DNA of 47,044 bases from Altererythrobacter sp. GTDB taxonomy: Bacteria > Pseudomonadota > Alphaproteobacteria > Sphingomonadales > Sphingomonadaceae. Shown here in pieces: positions 42,285 to 47,044 of the stretch; positions within the stretch are counted from its first letter, which is position 1, and each line of letters begins with the position of its first letter. The stretch covers positions 1-47,044 of the forward strand of contig JAPSJS010000023.1 of the NCBI GenBank assembly GCA_031178065.1, read 5' to 3'. The position numbers were made by a program, and so were the translations under genes. The notes under the pieces are model-generated. The model made no database searches. It saw only the letters and a program-made list of their open reading frames with translations, and was not told where the DNA came from.

Positions 42285-42923
42285 TCAGTCCTCCGGCGCA
42301 GCCGCGATCGCACGTTGGAAGGCGCGGACCGCCTCGGCCTCGTCGCCGCCCCACACGGCGTGGCTCACCGCGAGGAAATCGGCACCGGCCGTCACCAGCG
42401 GGGCGCAGTTCTCCGGCGTGATGCCGCCGATCGCGACGCAGGGGATCTCGACCACTGCCTGCCACCAGACGAGCAGCTCGAGATCGGGCCGATGCTCGCT
42501 CGCCTTGGTTTTGCTCGGGTAGAAGCTGCCGAAGGCGACGTAGTCCGCCCCGGCCTCGCCCGCTTCCAGCGCCAGATGCTTGGAGGCGTGGCATGTGACG
42601 CCGATCTGCGCCTCGCGCCCGAGCGCCTCCCGCGCTTCCTTGGGCGACCCGTCGGACTGCCCGAGATGCACGCCGTCGGCCCCGAGGCGCTTCGCCAGCG
42701 CGACCGAATCGTTGACGATGAAAGCGCAGTCGTGCGCCGCGCAGATCTCCTGCAGCGGCGCGGCGAGCCGGGCTTCATCGTGCTGGTCGAGGCCTTTCAC
42801 GCGGAACTGGAATGCCGCGACTTCGCCCGCGCCGAGCGCCCGCGCCAGACGGTCGGGAAAGCTGCCGCCGACGTCGAGGGGCGAGATGAGGTAGAGCTGC
42901 GTGGTGTGGGGCGTATCGGTCAT
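42285..42923 (-). CDS. thiE: Thiamine-phosphate synthase
   Basis: A 212-residue TIM-barrel enzyme joining the pyrimidine and thiazole halves of thiamine. Signatures seen: LYLISPLDVGG, FQFRVKG, FIVNDSVALAKRLGADGVHLGQSDG, GVTCHASKHLALEAGEAGADYVAFGSFYPSKTK in parts, and AIGGITPENCAPLVTAGADFLAVSHAVW. Variant: the usual R in LR-K binding stretch is FRVK here. The ATG at 42923 gives MTDTPHTTQLYLIS; open frame to 42959 is not used. No thiamine-pyrophosphate riboswitch was found upstream. It stands alone. Confidence 0.92.
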   Translation of the reverse strand: MTDTPHTTQLYLISPLDVGGSFPDRLARALGAGEVAAFQFRVKGLDQHDEARLAAPLQEICAAHDCAFIVNDSVALAKRLGADGVHLGQSDGSPKEAREALGREAQIGVTCHASKHLALEAGEAGADYVAFGSFYPSKTKASEHRPDLELLVWWQAVVEIPCVAIGGITPENCAPLVTAGADFLAVSHAVWGGDEAEAVRAFQRAIAAAPED

Positions 42924-42951
42924 CGCGCGGTAGGTAGTGCGGCCGAGGGGA

Positions 42952-42985
42952 TTCGTCACGCGTTCGTCACGCGTTTCGTCACGCG
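42952..42985. repeat. Three tandem copies of TTCGTCACGCG
   Basis: Copies lie at 42952-42962, 42963-42973 and 42975-42985, one extra T separating the last two, in the 102-base gap between thiE and the divergent lipoprotein gene. The 11-base step equals one helical turn, and CGTCAC resembles the TGTCAC half of the Pho box at 2738. It could be an operator array or simple slippage. Confidence 0.6.
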
Positions 42986-43025
42986 TTCAGGGCCCGGAAA
43001 GCGGGGTTGCGCGTTTACTGCAGTC

Positions 43026-43427
43026 ATGAACCGCCAACGCGCCCTCGCCTTCGCCGGCCTCGCCTCACTCTCGCTCGCCGCCTGCATGGTGGTCCCCGAC
43101 GCGCCGAACGTGGCGCGGACGCCGAAGCCCGCAGGCTACGCGGTGCCGATCGGGCAGCCGGTTCAGGTGGGCGATCTCGTGGTCACGCCGAAGGGCGTGG
43201 TGGAGGACAGCCGCTGCGCCGAGAACGCACGTTGCGTCTGGGCCGGACGGCTTATCGTGAAGACGCAGATCGACGGCGCAGGCTGGCGCGACACGACCGA
43301 CATCACTCTGGGCGAGACCTACGGTACCCACGGCCGCGTGATCGCGCTGGTTTCGGGGATTCCCGAGAAAAAGGCCGATCGGGAAACCCGGCCGGAGGAG
43401 TACCGGTTCGTGTACGAGGCGCGGTAG
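43026..43427 (+). CDS. Hypothetical lipoprotein
   Basis: A 133-residue lipoprotein. The signal peptide ends at LSLAAC (Cys20). The mature domain has VGDLVVTPKGVVEDSRC, CVWAGRLIVKTQI and ITLGETYGTHGRVIALVSG, with two further cysteines, and the end EEYRFVYEAR. It looks beta-rich; I cannot name the family. The ATG at 43026 fits the signal peptide. It follows the 11-base tandem repeats at 42952-42985 and is itself followed by the nested inverted-repeat element starting at 43432. Confidence 0.7.
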   Translation: MNRQRALAFAGLASLSLAACMVVPDAPNVARTPKPAGYAVPIGQPVQVGDLVVTPKGVVEDSRCAENARCVWAGRLIVKTQIDGAGWRDTTDITLGETYGTHGRVIALVSGIPEKKADRETRPEEYRFVYEAR

Positions 43428-43431
43428 CTCC

Positions 43432-43588
43432 GATCCTCCCCATTTTGCGTCAGCCAGATGGGGATGTGGCAGACGCCGCAGGCGTCTGACGGAGGGGCAT
43501 TGTTGCACACACCCCCTCCACCGCGAGACGCTTCCGCGTCTCGCGGTCCCCCTCCCCATTTGCGCCTGCGGCGAAAACGGGGAGGATC
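43432..43588. repeat. 157-base nested inverted-repeat element
   Basis: The outer ends GATCCTCCCCATTTTGCG (43432) and GCGAAAACGGGGAGGATC (ending 43588) are near-perfect inverted repeats. Inside are two perfect hairpins: CAGACGCC-GCA-GGCGTCTG (43470-43488) and CCGCGAGACGC-TTCC-GCGTCTCGCGG (43521-43546). The whole looks like a non-autonomous or REP-type element filling the gap between the lipoprotein gene and fda. It could serve as a transcription end for both. Confidence 0.75.
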
Positions 43589-44476
43589 TCAGGTAACCGA
43601 GGCTGCGTGGATGCGGTCGATCGCCGCCACTAGCGTCGCGTCGAAGTCCTCGTCGCTCTGGCCGGCGCGCAGGTCCTGCAGCAGGCCGCGGCTGAAGCTG
43701 GCGATCATGCCGGGGTTCTTCGCCAGCTCGGCGCAGGCTTCCTCGGTGCTGTAGCCGCCCGAGAGCGCGACCACACGCAGCACCGCGGGATGCTCGATCG
43801 CTGGACGATAGAGGCCCGCCTCGGCCGGAATCGACAGCTTGAGCATGACCTGCTGCCCTTCGGGAAGCGCGTCGAGCCCTTCCATGATCGCTTCGAGCAG
43901 GACCTTCTCGCCCTCTGCGCGGTCGGGCGACTTGATGTCGTATTCCGGCTCGAGGATCGGCATCAGGCCCATCGCCAGGATGCGCGCGCCTTCGGCGAAC
44001 TGCTGGTGGACGACCGACTTGATCCCCGCGGTGTCGTTCGCCTTGATGACGGAGCGCATCTTGGTGCCGAACACGCCCTTGTCCCGCGCGCGGGCGAGCA
44101 GGCTTTCGAGATCGGGCATCGGCTTCATGAGCTGGACGCCGTTCGCCTCGTCCTCCAGCCCTTTGTCGACCTTGAGGAAGGGGACGATGCCGCGCTCCCT
44201 CAGGCGGTCGGGCACAGGCTTGCCGCCGCTCGTGCCGTCCATGGTCTTTTCGAACAGGATCGCGCCCAGGATCTTGCCGTTGCCGAAGCAGGGGCTCTCG
44301 ATGATGCGGCTGCGCATCTCATGAATCAGCCCGAACATCTCGTCGTCGCCGTTCCAGGCGCCTTCCTCGATGCCATAACCACGCAGCGCCTTCGGGGTGG
44401 AGCCTCCCGACTGGTCGAGCGCGGCGATGAAGCCCTGGCCCGTTGCGATGCGATCGGTCATTTCCTGCTGATTCAT
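43589..44476 (-). CDS. Fructose-bisphosphate aldolase, class I
   Basis: A 295-residue TIM-barrel enzyme of the class I (Schiff-base) type: GFIAALDQSGGSTPKAL at the start, PFLKVDKGL, ILEPEYDIKSPD and MLKLSIPAEAGLY with the Schiff-base lysine. It cleaves or makes fructose-1,6-bisphosphate in the cytosol. It ends the minus-strand cluster gap-pgk-thioesterase-fda. The 73-base gap from the thioesterase gene shows no terminator, so co-transcription is likely. The stop codon lies directly against the repeat element 43432-43588. Confidence 0.94.
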   Translation of the reverse strand: MNQQEMTDRIATGQGFIAALDQSGGSTPKALRGYGIEEGAWNGDDEMFGLIHEMRSRIIESPCFGNGKILGAILFEKTMDGTSGGKPVPDRLRERGIVPFLKVDKGLEDEANGVQLMKPMPDLESLLARARDKGVFGTKMRSVIKANDTAGIKSVVHQQFAEGARILAMGLMPILEPEYDIKSPDRAEGEKVLLEAIMEGLDALPEGQQVMLKLSIPAEAGLYRPAIEHPAVLRVVALSGGYSTEEACAELAKNPGMIASFSRGLLQDLRAGQSDEDFDATLVAAIDRIHAASVT

Positions 44477-44549
44477 CGTCTACCCCTTGGCTTATGCATT
44501 CGTATGCGCGCGAGCCCTTAGCCAGCACCCGCCGCGCCCGCAACCGGGT

Positions 44550-45011
44550 TCAGGTGCGCGTGCCGGAAACCTTGCGGATGATACCGTCGAAGCGCAGCAC
44601 GGGCTGTCCGTCGGCGGTGACGATACCCTGCACGAACACGGTCTTGCCGCCTGCGCGCACGACCTCTCCGCGTGCCTCGATCAATTGACCTACGCGCGCG
44701 GGATCCAGGAAATCGCCCGTCAGGTGGAGCGTGACGCCGCGACTGTCGCCCATTGCCTTGCGAGCGATGGTGAAGATTGCCGAATCAGCGAACGTCATCA
44801 GACATCCGCCGTGCATGAAGCCGGCGCCGTTCATGTGCCGCTCTTCAGCGCGGAAGGCGGAGACGAACGAGCCGTCCTCCAGTTCCTTGTCGTAGAACGG
44901 GCCTGCGCGCTCCTCGAACGGGTCGCCGATCCATCTGGACCAGCCGGCCCACTCACCCTCGGTGATCAGGGTGAGCCCGCTTCCCTCGCTAACCGCCGAT
45001 GCCTCGCTCAT
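44550..45011 (-). CDS. PaaI-type hotdog-fold thioesterase
   Basis: A 153-residue hotdog thioesterase: an N-terminal [26 protein letters not shown], the active region [17 protein letters not shown], and the late strand [34 protein letters not shown] (in parts). It hydrolyses an acyl-CoA, the acyl group being unknown. Its ATG at 45011 overlaps the pgk stop codon (ATGA), so the two are coupled; the presence of an acyl-CoA thioesterase inside a glycolytic cluster is notable but unexplained. Confidence 0.88.
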   Translation of the reverse strand: MSEASAVSEGSGLTLITEGEWAGWSRWIGDPFEERAGPFYDKELEDGSFVSAFRAEERHMNGAGFMHGGCLMTFADSAIFTIARKAMGDSRGVTLHLTGDFLDPARVGQLIEARGEVVRAGGKTVFVQGIVTADGQPVLRFDGIIRKVSGTRT

Positions 45012-46207
45012 GCCGAGAGCGCCGCAACGCCCGGCAGCTCCTTGCCTTCCATCCATTCCAGGAAGGCGCCGCCGGCGGTTGAAACGTAAGTGAATTCCTT
45101 CGCCACGCCCGCATGATTGAGCGCCGCGACCGTATCGCCGCCTCCGGCCACCGAGACGAGCGAGCCGTCCTGCGTCAGCGCCGCCGCAGTGCGGGCGAGC
45201 GCGACGGTCGCGGTGTCGAACGGCTCGGTCTCGAACGCGCCGAGGGGGCCGTTCCACACCAGCGTGCGGCAGGTTTTGAGCACGTCGGCCAGCGCCTCGG
45301 TCGCCTGCGGGCCGATGTCGAGGATCATCTCGTCGGCGGCGACCTCGTGCACGTTGCAGGTGCGCACGCTCGGCGGGTTGGCGGCGAATTCCTTCGCCAC
45401 CACGACGTCGTAGGGCAGATGCACGGTGCAGCCCGCGTGATCGGCCTTGTCCATGATCGCGTTGGCGGTGTCGGCCAGCTCGTGCTCGCACAGCGACTTG
45501 CCAACGTCGACCCCGCGCGCGGCGAGGAAGGTGTTGGCCATGCCGCCGCCGATGATCAGGTGCTGCACGCGCCCAACCAGATTTTCGAGCACGGCGAGCT
45601 TGGTCGAGACTTTGGCCCCGCCCACCACCGCCGCGACCGGCTGCTCGGGATTGCCGAGCGCCTTGTCGAGCGCGGTCAGCTCTTTCTCCATCGCCCTGCC
45701 GGCATAGGCGGGCAGCAGGTGCGCCAGCCCCTCGGTGCTGGCATGCGCGCGGTGCGCGGCGGAGAAGGCGTCGTTGACGTAGAAGTCGCCGTGCGCGGCG
45801 ATGCCCCTGGCGAACTCGGGATCGTTCGCCTCCTCGCCCGGCCAGAAGCGAACGTTGTCGAGCAGGCCGATGTCGCCATTACGCAGGATCGAGATCGACT
45901 GTTCGACCACCGGGCCCATGACTTCGGAGATGAACATGATCTCGCGCCCGAGCACGCGCGACACGTCGCCCTGGACGAAGCTCGTGCTCATGGTCGAGTG
46001 GCGCTGGCCCTTGGGCCGCCCGTAGTGCGCAAGCAGCAGCACCTTGGCGCCCGCGTCCGCCAATTCGAGAATCGTCGGCATACTCGCCTCGACGCGGGTG
46101 ACGTCGGTCGCCGAGCCGTCCTTCATCGGCAGGTTGAGGTCGACCCGCACGAGCGCGACTTTGCCGGTTACGTCGCCGAGATCGTCGAGAGTCTTGAACT
46201 TGGGCAT
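45008..46207 (-). CDS. pgk: Phosphoglycerate kinase
   Basis: A 399-residue two-domain kinase making or using 1,3-bisphosphoglycerate with ATP. Seen: [11 protein letters not shown] with substrate-binding residues, [50 protein letters not shown] and the nucleotide loop [13 protein letters not shown] chose the ATG at 46207: GAAGGAG sits six bases before it, whereas the ATG at 46213 touches that ribosome site directly. It follows gap across a hairpin-rich gap and is coupled to the thioesterase gene. Confidence 0.96.
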   Translation of the reverse strand: MPKFKTLDDLGDVTGKVALVRVDLNLPMKDGSATDVTRVEASMPTILELADAGAKVLLLAHYGRPKGQRHSTMSTSFVQGDVSRVLGREIMFISEVMGPVVEQSISILRNGDIGLLDNVRFWPGEEANDPEFARGIAAHGDFYVNDAFSAAHRAHASTEGLAHLLPAYAGRAMEKELTALDKALGNPEQPVAAVVGGAKVSTKLAVLENLVGRVQHLIIGGGMANTFLAARGVDVGKSLCEHELADTANAIMDKADHAGCTVHLPYDVVVAKEFAANPPSVRTCNVHEVAADEMILDIGPQATEALADVLKTCRTLVWNGPLGAFETEPFDTATVALARTAAALTQDGSLVSVAGGGDTVAALNHAGVAKEFTYVSTAGGAFLEWMEGKELPGVAALSA

Positions 46208-46219
46208 TTGCATCTCCTT

Positions 46220-46341
46220 CACCCCTCCCGCTGGCGGGAGGGGTCGGGGGTGGGCATGGGTCCGCAAAGGGCCCACCCCGCTGCGACTAGCGACCGCTTC
46301 GCGCCCGCAAGTCTCGCCCCGCTCCCGCAAGCGGGAGGGGG
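46220..46341. repeat. Hairpin-rich repeat element between gap and pgk
   Basis: CCCCTCCCGC-TG-GCGGGAGGGG (46222-46243) and CTCCCGC-AA-GCGGGAG (46322-46337) frame ~80 bases with GGGGGTGGGC and GCCCACCCC complementary runs. The second hairpin lies just after the gap stop. It looks like an extragenic palindromic repeat and could attenuate read-through from gap into pgk. Confidence 0.65.
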
Positions 46342-46348
46342 CAAGCCG

Positions 46349-47044
46349 TCAAAGAAGCCCCGCCATTACGCCGGCGGTGTCGATCATGCGGTTGGAGAAG
46401 CCCCACTCGTTGTCGTACCAGCTCACGACGCGGGCGAGCTTGCCCTCGAGCACGGCGGTCTCGAGGCTGTCCACGGTCGAGCTTGCCGGATAGTGGTTGA
46501 AGTCGCTCGAGACGAGCGGCTGGTCGGTGTAGTCGAGCACGCCCTTCATCGCGCCTTCCGAGGCGGCCTTGAGCGCGGCGTTGAGCTCCTCCGCGCTGGT
46601 GTCGCGGCCGGGCGTGAAGACGAGGTCGATCAGGCTGACGTTCGGCGTCGGCACGCGGACCGAGGAACCGTCGAGCTTGCCCTTGAGCTCCGGCAGGACC
46701 AGCCCGACCGCGCGCGCGGCGCCGGTGGTGGTCGGGATCATGTTCTGCGCGCCGGCGCGGGCGCGGCGCAGATCCTTGTGGATCTGGTCGAGCATGCGCT
46801 GGTCGTTGGTGTAGCTGTGGATCGTGGTCATGAAACCGCGCTCGATGCCCACGGCCTCGTGCAGGACCTTGGCGACCGGCGCGAGGCAGTTGGTGGTGCA
46901 GCTTGCGTTGGAGACGATCACGTCGTCCGCGGTCAGCGTGTCCTGGTTGACGCCGAACACGATGGTCTTCGACACGCCCGTCGCGGGGGCGGAGATCAGG
47001 ACGCGCTTGGCGCCTGCGTCGAGATGCGGGCGGCTCGCTTCGTC
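46349..47044 (-). CDS. gap: Glyceraldehyde-3-phosphate dehydrogenase, 3' part (start outside window)
   Basis: The window cuts the gene; 231 residues are visible. They include the catalytic Cys in [19 protein letters not shown], the [27 protein letters not shown] segment (read in parts), [16 protein letters not shown] and the end [19 protein letters not shown]. It oxidises glyceraldehyde-3-phosphate to 1,3-bisphosphoglycerate, or the reverse in gluconeogenesis. It is upstream of pgk on the same strand, separated by the hairpin element. Confidence 0.96.
   Translation of the reverse strand, partial: DEASRPHLDAGAKRVLISAPATGVSKTIVFGVNQDTLTADDVIVSNASCTTNCLAPVAKVLHEAVGIERGFMTTIHSYTNDQRMLDQIHKDLRRARAGAQNMIPTTTGAARAVGLVLPELKGKLDGSSVRVPTPNVSLIDLVFTPGRDTSAEELNAALKAASEGAMKGVLDYTDQPLVSSDFNHYPASSTVDSLETAVLEGKLARVVSWYDNEWGFSNRMIDTAGVMAGLL

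Noticed and set aside
42952-42985. CRISPR array
   Set aside because: The repeats are only 11 bases and have no spacers; no cas genes are present.
42924-43025. Thiamine-pyrophosphate riboswitch before thiE
   Set aside because: The conserved CUGAGA and related elements were not seen in the 102-base gap.

Overview
The window looks like chromosomal DNA of a GC-rich alphaproteobacterium, most likely of the Sphingomonadales (Erythrobacteraceae-like). This is inferred from protein character, from SOS operators of the alphaproteobacterial GTTC-N7-GTTC type, from an imuA-imuB-dnaE2 mutagenesis region, and from XrtA/PEP-CTERM-type regulatory genes. No phage, transposase, integrase or CRISPR array was seen; the window is mostly core and conserved accessory genes.

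Layout. 1-950: the 3' end of recJ, then two tRNA-Glu genes differing only at the first anticodon base. 950-7650: a DUF1772 membrane protein, then a phosphate-control operon phoR-pstC-pstA-pstB-phoU-phoB with a Pho-box-like repeat overlapping the phoR stop codon; no pstS is present. 7659-16881 (minus strand): a DNA-damage region read as imuA-imuB, then a radical-SAM DNA-repair-type protein and a DUF4130-UdgX uracil-DNA glycosylase, then dnaE2 and an extensin-like protein. Two clean LexA boxes lie directly before imuA and before the radical SAM gene. 16985-23730: a PNPOx-like stress protein, an APC amino-acid permease, an NSS transporter, panB, a DUF475/TerC-like membrane protein and a BASS-family transporter.

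23771-29475 (minus strand): an overlapping operon of a TIGR03013-type sugar transferase, PrsK-like histidine kinase, PrsR-like sigma-54 activator and PrsT-like TPR lipoprotein. The kinase lacks the membrane-spanning N-terminal half expected of PrsK. 29600-33942: a small membrane protein, an ScfR/RamB-type regulator divergent from isocitrate lyase with inverted repeats between them, an unlisted 56-residue protein and a 173-residue hypothetical. 33936-37774: a secreted M20 amidohydrolase, an SLC13/RCK permease, a poor non-coding stretch with a tandem repeat, and a tiny entericidin-like lipoprotein gene. 37911-43427: tRNA-Leu(CAA), an inositol monophosphatase, a hypothetical protein, efp, a secreted hypothetical, an M23 peptidase, an L,D-transpeptidase lipoprotein, thiE and a small lipoprotein. 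43589-47044 (minus strand): gap (cut by the window end)-pgk-thioesterase-class I fructose-bisphosphate aldolase, a lower-glycolysis/gluconeogenesis cluster flanked by hairpin-rich repeat elements.

How the genes work together: three regulons can be read from the DNA itself. They are phosphate starvation (PhoR/PhoB with Pst and PhoU), SOS mutagenesis (LexA boxes on the ImuA/ImuB and radical SAM/UdgX units next to DnaE2), and glyoxylate-shunt control (ScfR-like regulator facing aceA). The glyoxylate shunt and the aldolase/pgk/gap cluster both fit growth on acetate or fatty acids with gluconeogenesis. Positions and motifs were read directly; family names come from recognising sequence patterns without database searches.
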